Origin: Effrenium voratum
Lineage: Eukaryota > Sar > Dinophyceae > Suessiales > Symbiodiniaceae
Reading direction: 5' to 3'
Assembly: GCA_963377175.1 (NCBI GenBank)
Contig: CAUJNA010003830.1
Span: forward strand, 203,501-267,500
DNA: 64,000 nucleotides
Shown: positions 59,601 to 61,489 of the stretch, one piece after another
Layout: each line of letters opens with the position of its first letter
Numbering within the stretch: position 1 is the first letter of the stretch
Notes under the pieces: model-generated
What the model was told of the DNA's origin: nothing
The model's database searches: none
What the model saw: only the letters and a program-made list of their open reading frames with translations
Program-made: the position numbers and the translations under genes

Positions 59601-59629
59601 GCCCCGGCTCCATGGGCGCCGATAGCTCC
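13692..59629 (-). CDS. Giant MORN-repeat protein gene built of micro-exons
   Basis: MORN proteins carry ~23-residue repeats (YxGxW...HGxG...DG) that form beta-hairpin arrays binding membranes or scaffolding cytoskeletal and kinase assemblies. Here 17 minus-strand segments of 17-62 bp were located. Walking from 59.6 to 13.7 kb, each exon ends in the phase the next one needs, and the joined frame keeps MORN spacing across the junctions, e.g. YDGEW then GAQRSGFGV then TWPDGARYK, and YRGHYVDGER then EGFGIFKW. Of 14 introns with both ends placed, 12 start with GC, one with GA (49.24 kb) and one with GT (15.42 kb); all end in AG. One gap remains between the exons at 45.57 and 25.27 kb, where the repeat register demands about seven more residues; this intron also contains the 17 kb element. 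The gene continues beyond both ends of the span. The partner is unknown. The splice sites were chosen to fit MORN register and need transcript support. Confidence 0.85.
14014..14130 (+). repeat. Short interspersed repeat, family I
   Basis: Bounded by inverted 'GGGAATGAGGGAATGA' and 'TCATTCC...CATTCCCTGC' blocks with a 'GGAAACCACC' centre. Related copies are at 15928-16003, 17476-17552 and 19673-19758, all ending in 'CATTCCCTGC' followed by an 'ACCAGC' block. Confidence 0.7.
14312..14392 (+). repeat. Short interspersed repeat, family K
   Basis: Blocks 'GCTCCCTCTTTGAAAGCAAA', 'GACCCCCAGCT' and 'GGCTCCCTTCCAACCACCA', in the same order as at 15243. Confidence 0.7.
15243..15322 (+). repeat. Short interspersed repeat, family K
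   Basis: Blocks 'AAAAGCAAATTTGGATACCC', 'CAGCTCTGTAACGG' and 'CTTCCAACCACCAGCTAG'. It lies about 95 bp from MORN exon 16, so this family sits within introns. Confidence 0.7.
15416..15432 (-). CDS. MORN exon 16 (YKGFW micro-exon)
   Basis: Only 17 bp. The acceptor is ...GGCCGAAG and the donor is TTCTGG|GTGGCTGG, a GT-type donor in phase 0. It is the shortest exon proposed and is supported by register on both sides. Confidence 0.65.
16175..16262 (+). repeat. Short interspersed repeat, family D
   Basis: Blocks 'AAAGGTTAAC', 'TTTGGG', 'CTAAACAAAGACCAAACATG', 'GGAAACCAAAAGG' and 'AAAAGGTCG'. Related copies are at 45972-46062, 46560-46660 and 53255-53350. Confidence 0.65.
16428..16529 (+). repeat. 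Short interspersed repeat, family B
   Basis: Begins 'CCCCGCTAAAAGTTTAACTT', continues through 'GGAAACTACCACTAAACACT' and ends 'GGATGGCCGGGAGCAACCAAG'. It contains two potential hairpins. Confidence 0.75.
16689..16785 (+). repeat. Short interspersed repeat, family B, copy like 12218
   Basis: Shares its whole length with 12218-12320, including the perfect palindrome 'CTAAAAGTTTAACTTTTAG'. Confidence 0.8.
16978..17115 (+). repeat. Short interspersed repeat, family E
   Basis: Contains 'TTTCGCACCGCGAAATGAA', 'TTGTTGGTACTTACAGGGG', 'AATCATTCCAGGG' and 'CATCAACAGTATG'. Confidence 0.65.
17233..17269 (-). CDS. MORN exon 15 (EGFGIFKWSGGV)
   Basis: 37 bp. The acceptor is ...CCGCCCAG and the donor is GAGTTA|GCTGGCCG (GC type, phase 1). 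It supplies the second Gly pair and the seven-residue strand before YKGFW. Confidence 0.8.
18064..18345 (+). repeat. Interstitial telomere-like array (TTTAGGG variants)
   Basis: About 280 bp of imperfect TTTAGGG, TTTTAGGG and TTTAGG units. The plant-type heptamer is also the telomere unit reported in dinoflagellates. The array lies inside the MORN-gene intron between exons 15 and 14, so it is not a chromosome end. It could be a healed break or captured telomere. Confidence 0.9.
19076..19113 (-). CDS. MORN exon 14 (GQGYRGHYVDGER)
   Basis: 38 bp. The acceptor is ...GCGACACAG and the donor is GAACGG|GCCGGGCG (GC type, phase 0). It follows HD to give HDGQGYRGHYVDGER. Confidence 0.86.
19673..19758 (+). 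repeat. Short interspersed repeat, family I
   Basis: 'GCTGGGAATGAACC' on the left and 'GGTCATTCCCTCATTCCCTG' on the right, with a 'CAGGAAACCATGGG' centre. Confidence 0.65.
19866..19924 (-). repeat. Short interspersed repeat, family H (inverted copy of 6055)
   Basis: Read on the minus strand it gives 'CTGTGGGTCAACAATAGG', 'CCCCAAATGGAACCCTGG' and 'TAAATGGAAACATGG', matching 6055-6125 closely. Confidence 0.7.
20841..20902 (-). CDS. MORN exon 13 (YQGQWHTSQKHGLGAYDLHD)
   Basis: 62 bp, the longest MORN exon found. The acceptor is ...GGGATCGAG and the donor is CACGACG|GCGCGACG (GC type, phase 1). It contains a nearly complete MORN unit. Confidence 0.9.
21955..22057 (+). mobile_element. Introner/MITE-like inverted repeat, family A, diverged copy
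   Basis: Left arm 'ATACCCTCCCACCAATTAAC' and right arm 'GGTTCCATGTTGATTGGTGG'. The centre has diverged from the 10924 copy. Confidence 0.7.
22756..22850 (+). mobile_element. Family A element, truncated
   Basis: Left arm only: 'GGTACCCGCAAAGCTCCCAC', 'AATGAACATGGAACCTGACG', then 'TCCCTTTAAAAGGAGCATGG'. The right arm was not found. Confidence 0.5.
23235..23276 (-). CDS. MORN exon 12 (IHGNGTWNSQKGDR)
   Basis: 42 bp. The acceptor is ...ATCGCTGAG and the donor is GGCGACAG|GCGAGCTG (GC type, phase 2). The split Arg codon is completed by exon 13, giving KGDRYQGQW. Confidence 0.87.
24565..24675 (+). mobile_element. Introner/MITE-like inverted repeat, family A, best-preserved copy
   Basis: A ~111 bp element with near-perfect arms: 'GGTACCCTCCCACCAATTAA' at the left and 'TTAATTGGTGGGAGGGTACC' at the right. 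It shares the central 'TCTTCCAGGACC' with 10924. Confidence 0.88.
25274..25307 (-). CDS. MORN exon 11 (GSVYCGQWQQNQ)
   Basis: 34 bp. The acceptor is ...CTCGCCAG and the donor is AACCA|GCTCCTTG (GC type, phase 2). It carries the 'GSVYCGQW' core and lies on the left side of the 17 kb element. It joins to IHGNG in exact 14-residue MORN spacing. Confidence 0.82.
26298..26396 (+). repeat. Short interspersed repeat, family B
   Basis: 'CCCCAGCTAATAGTTTAACT', 'CCCCACTAAACACTAAAGAG' and 'CGATGGCTGGGAGCCAAC' in the family order. Confidence 0.7.
27727..27742 (-). CDS. Possible MORN micro-exon (FAEW) between exons 10 and 11
   Basis: A 16 bp candidate with acceptor ...CGTTCGAG and a GT donor (GAG|GTCAAGG). 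It could extend HGSG to HGSG-FAEW, but it leaves phase 2 and so needs one more tiny exon before exon 11. This is a guess based only on register. Confidence 0.2.
28273..28291. promoter_or_regulatory. Left subterminal palindrome
   Basis: GACCAAGTCTTACTTGGTC is a perfect 9+1+9 palindrome. A GACCGAGTTTTACTTG motif follows at 28301. Clusters of such motifs near transposon ends are typical transposase-binding sites; that role is inferred. Confidence 0.6.
28463..29552 (+). other. Possible 5' exons of the first element gene; not resolved
   Basis: Several overlapping open frames exist on the plus strand (e.g. MKRALRKRFLEESEGG from 28506), and the DNA is GC-richer than the flanks. The segments 'PVTFSFVNL' near 28985 and 'PVNFSFTASW' near 29112 are similar to each other. 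No family is recognised and exon limits cannot be set. Confidence 0.3.
29553..31204 (+). CDS. Unknown element protein with QT-PET repeats and Lys/Arg-rich C-part (several exons)
   Basis: No family is recognised with certainty. The frame from 29553 reads SHSDKLDKLKQLVLGIYKAG up to a run of ten G at 29667-29676. It then continues in a different frame (from 29677 to about 30758) with an acidic DEEEEEIVEEEEEEE stretch, about five ~20-residue repeats built on QT(V/M)PETKAA between 29860 and 30170, and a globular-looking part (FAEFMSRLRSSHS, YDVNYLLRQWKEW). Further exon-like pieces are 30789-30888 (EKLEDEVRRLQGAMEN) and 30993-31204 (acidic helix, then KGRGRGRGRG and Lys-rich; donor CCTAG|GCGTG, GC type). 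The frame change at the G run could be a homopolymer error, a frameshift mutation or an intron. It could act as a DNA- or RNA-binding accessory protein of the element. Confidence 0.55.
32900..33245. repeat. C-rich tandem repeat with hairpin core
   Basis: The core ATTTCCGGACTATTTGCTAA through GACGTTTTTCCGGAAAT occurs at 33109 and 33196, and partly at 32905. The flanking 'AAGCGTTTCCTTTTGGGGCG' occurs twice, about 87 bp apart, separated by poly-C runs. ATTTCCGGA and TCCGGAAAT are inverted, so each unit can form a stem-loop. Confidence 0.85.
33901..33963. repeat. (CT)n microsatellite
   Basis: About 60 bp of nearly pure CT dinucleotides. Confidence 0.95.
35450..35680 (+). CDS. Methyltransferase-like protein, exon with GPPCSSW motif
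   Basis: The reading ATYEILDRGGINDLNS, then LLTAGPPCSSWVFLNRYTSG and VFGDEQKRYIMSANQ resembles a large dinoflagellate family known to me only from recall. The GPPC(S/T) core resembles catalytic motif IV (GPPCQ) of C5-cytosine methyltransferases, where the Cys attacks cytosine C6. The downstream helix pattern also fits a Rossmann-type methyltransferase. Retroelements with captured DNA methyltransferases have been described in Symbiodinium, so cargo of this type is plausible; enzymatic function here is inference. The family match is stronger than the methyltransferase assignment. Exon limits are approximate: the acceptor lies near 35450-35458 and the end is after SANQ. Confidence 0.6.
35757..35911 (+). 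CDS. Methyltransferase-like protein, next exon (LLLATARGVYIFLEQPRSS)
   Basis: The acceptor is CCAACCCAG|GCTCACAAG. The frame reads SRLMLILLLATARGVYIFLE, then QPRSSLMPMFPYYIFVKDTL and AKFGVRWYE. In the recalled family this segment directly follows the GPPC exon ('LLATARGxxxxLEQPxSSxMPxFP'). The donor was not determined. Confidence 0.6.
36097..36245 (+). CDS. Methyltransferase-like protein, possible C-terminal exon
   Basis: One frame reads WMKKLHRPMTEKLRAQL, then SSEGMVVRRRNQQGKIQVPE, which resembles the family's C-terminal 'RxTDxxGRxRVxG' stretch. Another frame is also open (MDEETASPYDRKASG), so the frame choice is uncertain. Confidence 0.35.
36404..36666 (+). CDS. Uncharacterised basic exon-like segment
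   Basis: An open frame of 88 codons, Lys/Ala rich (KAAIKVAMKASNKAW), ends at a TGA. It may be the end of the methyltransferase-like gene or a chance frame. No family is recognised. Confidence 0.3.
36843..36935. promoter_or_regulatory. Internal array of subterminal-type motifs
   Basis: Several CCGTGAA units and two TGACCAAGTATACCC units (36875-36889, 36895-36909). The same two motif types (ACCGTGAA pairs and TGACCGAGTTTTACC) occur at the right end, 45357-45400. About 25 bp further on comes TATATATGCACTGGGGCAGG, similar to the start of the left end. It is either a second terminus or a regulatory array upstream of the transposase-like gene. Confidence 0.55.
37210..37371 (+). CDS. Transposase-like exon 1 (start exon)
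   Basis: The first ATG is at 37210. The frame reads MNQDDENAKQVARAMEVAKR and on to LRLGEWR. A GC donor (TGGCGG|GCTTGG) is proposed; without splicing a TGA follows at 37381. The exon starts about 270 bp downstream of the motif array at 36843. Confidence 0.65.
37210..45322 (+). CDS. Transposase-like protein of a dinoflagellate family (multi-exon, with in-frame stop)
   Basis: In order: a start exon (MNQDDENAKQ...), a Pro/Ala-rich linker, a Trp-rich block, a Lys-rich coiled stretch, then a catalytic-like core and a Cys motif. The core reads LYGDEATLY, VVCVFLNLPLFR, YLVFAIRSEIM, VSELRGDQAWHRLLF and NVCFMC; this layout parallels Tnp2 transposases of CACTA elements (acidic residue, 'NLPP', then 'W..KG..CP.C'). 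That parallel is my inference; membership of the abundant dinoflagellate family is firmer. Fifteen exons were placed, with GC, GA and GT donors, and the last ends in TGA at 45320. An in-frame TAG at 43665-43667 interrupts otherwise continuous family sequence (before RGTERNTPQFLMEEL), so this copy is probably dead or needs readthrough. Host genes nearby use far smaller exons. Confidence 0.75.
37566..38513 (+). CDS. Transposase-like exon 2 (Pro/Ala-rich linker and Trp-rich block)
   Basis: A 948 bp frame with KKIIKKVVVRKKKAAEAAL near the start, a long Pro/Ala/Gln linker, and a Trp-rich block at 38020-38130 (WWSWQSWNWAPWGW). Then come DPDYMQHQLQRA and KRAHARYMRYFRAVRSR, both familiar from the dinoflagellate family. 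A TAG follows at 38514, so a donor must lie just before it. Confidence 0.75.
38854..39107 (+). CDS. Transposase-like exon 3 (GNWKQS...RKWFTRAEL)
   Basis: Reads FEAWMSCSGNWKQSKFLLSI, then GVRKWFTRAELRTKFGD and AQSEIRKHPDLPNSE. This is the most conserved N-terminal module of the family. The end is TCGGAG|GAGACC, a GA-type intron of 88 bp. Confidence 0.8.
39196..39327 (+). CDS. Transposase-like exon 4 (ELTQYLVLDE)
   Basis: Acceptor GGCGTGCAG|GAGCTC. The exon reads ELTQYLVLDESAEEHTQEES and ends DDKKK before AAAAAG|GCAGGG (GC donor). Joined to exon 3 it gives LPNSEELTQYLVLD, as expected in the family. Confidence 0.78.
40080..40400. repeat. Minisatellite with two embedded hairpins
   Basis: Units of GATGCTGGGGGTGTTGCTGG and variants. 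Two inverted repeats are embedded: TTTTCAAGACAAAAA...TTTTTGTCTTGAAAA at about 40117-40155, and CGTTTTCCAAGA...TCTTGGAAAA at about 40277-40317. Both are followed by ATCGGC(G/A)AC...TCCTTGTT, so there is a ~160 bp higher-order unit. It lies in the intron between exons 4 and 5 of the transposase-like gene. Confidence 0.85.
40967..41149 (+). CDS. Transposase-like exon 5 (Lys-rich coiled stretch)
   Basis: Acceptor CTGTCAG|GATGAC. The exon reads DDKPKKSATGGKGSKKNKGK and then EETEEQRAAREAKSRAQKSK, a highly charged helical region. The donor was not fixed. Confidence 0.6.
41465..41600 (+). CDS. Transposase-like exon 6 (EDLDKKQAELTLARNNVKQA)
   Basis: A helical, coiled-coil-like frame (AIAEDLDKKQAELTLARNN, ALDEKKDGISKYRTDPW). 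Both borders are approximate. Confidence 0.5.
41769..41873 (+). CDS. Transposase-like exon 7 (EELLEELMVALRTSKSEFEA)
   Basis: Acceptor CCATGCAG|GAGGAACTG. The helical exon ends TGKKKRRTSK at a TAG (41874). Either the donor lies just before this stop or this copy is truncated here. Confidence 0.5.
42862..42995 (+). CDS. Transposase-like exon 8 (THWTRTMAKFSIHSGKNASR)
   Basis: Reads MPQESKGNVTHWTRTMAK and GKNASRDFFRNVQLPVD in frame, then switches frame into the next exon. Borders are approximate. Confidence 0.5.
43020..43717 (+). CDS. Transposase-like exon 9 (catalytic-like core, in-frame TAG)
   Basis: Reads VSVVNKFWEHL-type helix (LSLSVVNKFWEHLEEMGDPW), then WPVGLYGDEATLYENNNYQK, VVCVFLNLPLFRLTSV, FAIRSEIMLTPAIQTLRPIL, VSELRGDQAWHRLLFNHRSY and GAKNVCFMCRANTS. 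The TAG at 43665-43667 is in the same frame as the following RGTERNTPQFLMEELP; CAG to TAG is the simplest origin. The end is near CCAG(G)|GCTACT, with the G ambiguous. Confidence 0.78.
43869..43985 (+). CDS. Transposase-like exon 10 (VSLIKGCVMHIINLGSGLSS)
   Basis: Acceptor TTGGCTGAG|GCCCGT. The exon reads PYTRLRNFHVSLIKGCVMHI, then INLGSGLSSNGGMLTL. 'CxMHxxNLG' is a signature of the family. The donor is approximate. Confidence 0.75.
44119..44168 (+). CDS. Transposase-like exon 11 (LKENLNSSYADFRAE)
   Basis: Acceptor GGGCTGAG|CTCAAAGAA. A short helical exon that corresponds to the family's 'LKxxLxxAYxxFRxW' segment. Confidence 0.6.
44238..44345 (+). CDS. Transposase-like exon 12 (KAWNCRILCQWLSDC)
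   Basis: Reads HGHYLVSKAWNCRILCQWLS, matching the family's 'AKAYNxRxVxxWL' segment. Borders are approximate; two other frames are open here. Confidence 0.55.
44536..44606 (+). CDS. Transposase-like exon 13 (CRFFCLMERCGRHL)
   Basis: Acceptor CCGGCTGAG|GATTGC. The exon reads IALCRFFCLMERCGRHLIRG. 'xLxERxGRxL' is a conserved family motif. Confidence 0.7.
44854..44913 (+). CDS. Transposase-like exon 14 (AAKMHEAGKAYLANYLLAAK)
   Basis: Exactly 60 bp in phase 0/0. Acceptor GCAAATGAG|GCAGCC and donor GCGAAG|GTGTGC (GT type). Confidence 0.65.
45107..45322 (+). CDS. Transposase-like exon 15 (terminal exon)
   Basis: Acceptor CGCTTAG|ATGATG. The exon reads LNPRFTHTFVDEDGMRWAKK and then SKLERGLMRFSRLRLYSMKW and ends TGA at 45320-45322. 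'NPxxxHTFxDED' is the C-terminal signature of the family. The stop lies about 130 bp before the right end of the element. Confidence 0.78.
   Translation: MMDHLLEQEVGALRLNPRFTHTFVDEDGMRWAKKASRRCLPSKLERGLMRFSRLRLYSMKWRIKDLKLKRR
45357..45454. promoter_or_regulatory. Right-end subterminal motifs and inverted-repeat-like end
   Basis: AACCGTGAAAACCGTGAAAA is followed by ATGACCGAGTTTTACC, then the palindrome-like GGACAAGTTATACTTGGCC (45415-45433) and GAAAGAAGGCCTGGGC. The last aligns, inverted, with the left end at 28257-28276. A (TA)n run follows at 45452-45479. Confidence 0.6.
45571..45619 (-). CDS. MORN exon 10 (SSFQGTFRRGVKHGSG)
   Basis: About 49 bp. The acceptor is ...ATTCTCAG. The donor is GC type at GGC|GCCC, or two bases earlier at G|GCGCCC. 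'FQGTFRRGVKHGSG' is canonical. The exon ends only about 100 bp outside the right end of the 17 kb element. Confidence 0.83.
45631..45742 (+). mobile_element. MITE-like element, family C, copy 1
   Basis: The left end CTAGGTCCTCCAGTAGAGAG and GTTAGAATAAGGGTACC are shared with 63742. The right end is decayed (GAGCACGACTG). It lies next to MORN exon 10. Confidence 0.8.
45972..46062 (+). repeat. Short interspersed repeat, family D
   Basis: 'AAAGGTTAAACCTTTTGGGA', 'CTTTACTAAACATAGACC', 'GAAAACCAAAAGGTTAAAAG' and 'GTCGATTCGCTTTGGGC'. Confidence 0.7.
46464..46485 (-). CDS. MORN exon 9 (EESWPDS micro-exon)
   Basis: Only 22 bp. The acceptor is ...CCACCAAG and the donor is GGACTC|GCCGGGAG (GC type, phase 2). 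Its length and phase are exactly what is needed to bridge GLG of exon 8 to SSFQGTF of exon 10. Being so short, it is supported mainly by register. Confidence 0.68.
46560..46660 (+). repeat. Short interspersed repeat, family D
   Basis: 'AAAGGTTCACCTTTTGGGAC', 'GGGAAACCAAAAGC' and 'AAAAGGTCGGCTTTGTGC' in family order. Confidence 0.65.
47580..47695 (+). repeat. Short interspersed repeat, family B
   Basis: 'TCCCCTGCTAGGAGTTCAAC' to 'GGACGGCTGGGAACCGCCAA', with a partly duplicated 'CCCACTAAACCC' centre. Confidence 0.7.
47696..47965 (-). other. Two unexplained exon-like segments
   Basis: On the minus strand, about 47850-47965 reads CMPKSVVSVLRMKESRNK, then LLQLETRVGKQLG (helical). About 47702-47775 reads NEWARCVPDNWKQRMQK, then NLSFWVQ, after an acceptor-like ATACACAG. 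They do not fit the MORN register between exons 8 and 9. They may be alternative exons, an embedded gene or chance frames. Confidence 0.35.
48758..48790 (-). CDS. MORN exon 8 (GEWMDDFPDGLG)
   Basis: 33 bp. The acceptor is ...GTGCCGGAG and the donor is CCTTG|GCTGCTCG (GC type, phase 1). It completes YAGEWMDDFPDGLG across the junction. Confidence 0.83.
49242..49300 (-). CDS. MORN exon 7 (HSQAHGLGVYRDKEGNVYA)
   Basis: 59 bp. The acceptor is ...CATGTTTCAG. The donor TACGCAG|GACTCTTC is a GA-type intron start, chosen because it restores YAGEW with exon 8. 'HGLGVYRDKEGNVY' is one of the most canonical MORN stretches in the window. Confidence 0.9.
49340..49449 (+). mobile_element. MITE-like element, family C, copy 2
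   Basis: Internal sequence CCTCCAGTAGAGAGGTTAGA and AGAAGGGTACC matches the other copies. The flanks ACCTTAGCTT at 49325-49334 and 49440-49449 are direct repeats and may be a target duplication. Confidence 0.78.
50535..50631 (+). repeat. Short interspersed repeat, family B
   Basis: 'TCCCCTGCTAAAAGTCTAAC', 'GGAAACTACCACTAACCCCT' and 'GGGATGGCTAAACAACCACC'. Confidence 0.7.
51634..51675 (-). CDS. MORN exon 6 (FEHSNGVVYSGQWR)
   Basis: 42 bp. The acceptor is ...ACTCGACCAG and the donor is TGGAG|GCAGCTGT (GC type, phase 2). It contains the 'NGVVYSGQW' MORN core. Confidence 0.87.
52721..52758 (-). CDS. MORN exon 5 (GYWSCNMASGKGL)
   Basis: 38 bp. The acceptor is ...GCCATCCAG and the donor is GGGGCT|GCCTCTCG (GC type, phase 2). 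After RYK it gives YKGYW...SGKG. A donor three bases earlier would remove one residue from the repeat register. Confidence 0.82.
53255..53350 (+). repeat. Short interspersed repeat, family D
   Basis: 'CCTTTTGGGACCTTACTAAA', 'GGAAAACGAAAAGG' and 'AGGTCGATGCGCTTTGGGC'. Confidence 0.65.
54506..54532 (-). CDS. MORN exon 4 (TWPDGARYK)
   Basis: A 27 bp micro-exon in phase 0/0. The acceptor is ...CCCGCGCAG and the donor is TACAAG|GCTGCAAC (GC type). 'WPDGARYKG' is a textbook MORN strand-turn; the G comes from exon 5. Confidence 0.87.
54883..54987. repeat. Short tandem duplication
   Basis: 'AAAATAATTGACGCTTTCTGG' and 'GGGGTTCTCAAAGTCAGAT' are repeated two to three times in ~45 bp steps. Confidence 0.8.
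55914..55997. mobile_element. Short inverted-repeat element next to MORN exon 3
   Basis: GAGTCTCCATGACTCTTAAA on the left is mirrored by TTTAAGGGTCATGGAGACTC on the right, with GGGGTCATTACCC in the loop. It is ~84 bp, has no relatives in the window, and ends about 45 bp from the MORN exon at 56042. Confidence 0.75.
56042..56070 (-). CDS. MORN exon 3 (GAQRSGFGVQ)
   Basis: 29 bp. The acceptor is ...CGACCGAG and the donor is GTGCAG|GCTCGATT (GC type, phase 0). The split Gly codon is completed from exon 2, giving EWMGAQRSGFGV, the exact MORN turn spacing. Confidence 0.85.
56583..56655. repeat. (AT)n microsatellite
   Basis: About 70 bp of AT dinucleotides with short interruptions. Confidence 0.95.
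56885..57390. mobile_element. Foldback-like element with G/C-run interior
   Basis: The left end GGGTTACAACATCCCCACCC is mirrored at the right by GGGGTGGGGATGTTATACCC, a 16 bp near-perfect inverted core. Inside, 'TGCAARGTTACATTTT' and 'AATGCAAATTACATTTT' type motifs recur five or six times in both orientations, separated by runs of C or G. No protein is encoded. It lies in the intron between MORN exons 2 and 3. Confidence 0.7.
58205..58272 (+). repeat. Short interspersed repeat, family G
   Basis: 'CCACGTGGTAAAAGCTGCCC', 'ATGGTCATTTGGGGCC' and 'AATATTGATCAACCC' in family order. Confidence 0.65.
58728..58774 (-). CDS. MORN exon 2 (KHVFRSGAVYDGEWM)
   Basis: 47 bp. The acceptor is ...ACAGCGCAG and the donor is GGATGG|GCCCGAAC (GC type, phase 1). 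It carries a canonical 'SGAVYDGEW' MORN core. Confidence 0.88.
59603..59629 (-). CDS. MORN exon 1 (GAIGAHGAG)
   Basis: About 27 bp. The acceptor is ...GGAGCTGAG. It ends GCCGG or GCCGGG before GCACAGG; the exact G is ambiguous because a G also starts the next exon after its AG. HGAG is the 'HGxG' turn and joins in MORN spacing to KHVFRSG of the next exon. Confidence 0.7.
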
Positions 59630-61470
59630 CTCAGCTCCTTGACCTCCATGGGGTGGTACTCAGCCCCCGTTCGGGGCCCAAGATGGTGAGATCGAGCACG
59701 AGATGGCAAACCAAAACCAAGTTCACAAAAAACAAAAAAAACAAAAACACAAAGCACCTCTTGGCGGACTTTTTGAGTGGAGCCACAAAAAGTAACCACA
59801 CTTCTTGTTTGCCGCCACAATGTGATCTTTCCAAAAAGTGACTCAGGTCCAGGAACTCGGGAAGTGAGTTGGGGGACCCGACTCTGAAGACTAACAAATT
59901 ATGGAGAAGCAAAAGGTCACTTCAGATCGACTTTTTCTGGAAAGTCAATGTACCCTTGTTGGGATTGCTTGGGATTTGTGTACCATGAAGTTGGTGGTCC
60001 AGTTGGTGGTACCCTTTTCGGGTATGGCATTTATTTAGGGTGTTGGGGGTTGGGGCAACCCATGTACCTAGGGGCGGTCCTTTGGCCCATTTTGGGGATA
60101 GTGCCTGATCTTTTTTTGGTGTTCAAAGCATATGGAGAGGGAAGCTGAAGCCTGTGTTGGAGGGTCCCGCAAGAGATTGACACGTGTGCCAGAGAAGGAA
60201 TCATCCTTCAGGCAGCCATGCCGCTGTATGCCGCTGTTGCAGGTCTTACCCTCGGGTCGCCTAAGACTTCTCTGTGGGGCATCTACCATCCAGGCTTGGG
60301 CAAATGTTGTTGGAACAACCTTGCAAGACAAATTTAGATTGTCTTGTTCAACTCACAGTGGTTTCAACATGCTTGCCCGGATCTTACCAACTACGCGCGG
60401 TCTGGGAATTATTTGAGACAAACCGCAACATCAGGAAACTCAACACAGGAAACGCAAGCATGGCTGAATCAAACAGCACTGTTCAGACTCTTCCCATGGG
60501 ACAATGACATCCTATACTGGGGACAAGCCACCAACCCCACATGGTGTGAAGCAAGGAGATATGGGTCTGTCTTTCTTAAGGCTATCCTTCTTTCCGTGGT
60601 TTTTGACGAGAGGTACTTCACCTGCCAACTTCTCATGCCAACATTTCCAGAGTTACTTCACCTGCATCGACTTGCCTCTATGTTTCCGGGCCACTTGTCG
60701 TCTAGCTAGAAAGGAACGGAAGAACCAAGGCAAACCGAAATCCATTTTCGGGACGCGGCTAAGTATGTCCGCGCCTCCTGCCGGAAGTAGTCGACCCAGT
60801 ACACACTGCCGACGTCTGCGAGCGCAAACTTGCAGTGGACGTGGGTGTTGGGGGCTTGCATTTATTTTCTTAATGTGTGGTTGTTGTCGTGTTTTATTTT
60901 TTTCGGGATGCGGAACCCTTTTCTGGTTTGTTTGACCCTCCCACCAATTGACTCGGAACCTGACAGGGGGTCCTGGAAGACCATTTTCCTTTTTAAGGGA
61001 CCCCCCTATCAGGTTCCATGCTAATTGGTGGGAGGGTAAGGGGAAAGCACAAAGCAAACCCAAGCCATTTTGCGGAGTCCGATTCCTAAACAACACACCC
61101 AAAGTGACGGTAAGCTATCCAAAATTCATCTGGGGACATTGAAAGCTGAACTGTTTTGTTGGATGCTTGCTACGAGCCAGTAAACACAAAAATGCCATCC
61201 ATGTAGTTTCTTGTTGGGACACATCCTGTGGATGGACGAAGTCCATTCCGAACCACTTAAGGAACCCTGCAATGATTTGATCCCCTTGCAAATACCAACA
61301 AACAATATGGAGTCCATGGTTTCAAAGTGGTGCGAGCAGCCATCTCCATCCAGCGGGTTCGAATTAGCGATTTCGACCCGGTCAGCACGGTTGTCAGGAA
61401 GTTTGATCCCTAGACAAGGGACACAGCAACACCCTCACCACGGGGATTTCAATCCTCATTTATTTCTGAG
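59630..61470 (-). other. Probable 5' part of the MORN gene; exons not resolved
   Basis: More MORN units are expected upstream of exon 1. Candidates on the minus strand are about 60786-60822 (DVGSVYWVDYFR, acceptor CGCTCGCAG, GC donor) and about 60200-60240 (SGIQRHG, then KDDSFSGT). Neither joins exon 1 with correct phase and spacing, so further exons must lie between or these are not real. Repeats of families J, A and E also occur here. Confidence 0.35.
60934..61038 (-). mobile_element. Introner/MITE-like inverted repeat, family A, reverse orientation
   Basis: Arms ACCCTCCCACCAATTGACTC and GCTAATTGGTGGGAGGGTA. The centre reads CCTGGAAGACCATTTTC, the reverse complement of the 10924 and 24565 centres, so the same element has inserted in both orientations. 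Confidence 0.85.
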
Positions 61471-61489
61471 TCACATTCAGGTCTAACTG

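Noticed and set aside
60786..60822. DVGSVYWVDYFR as the exon directly before MORN exon 1
   Set aside because: Its GC donor leaves phase 2, but exon 1 can only accept phase 0 or 1; kept only as a possible more distant exon.
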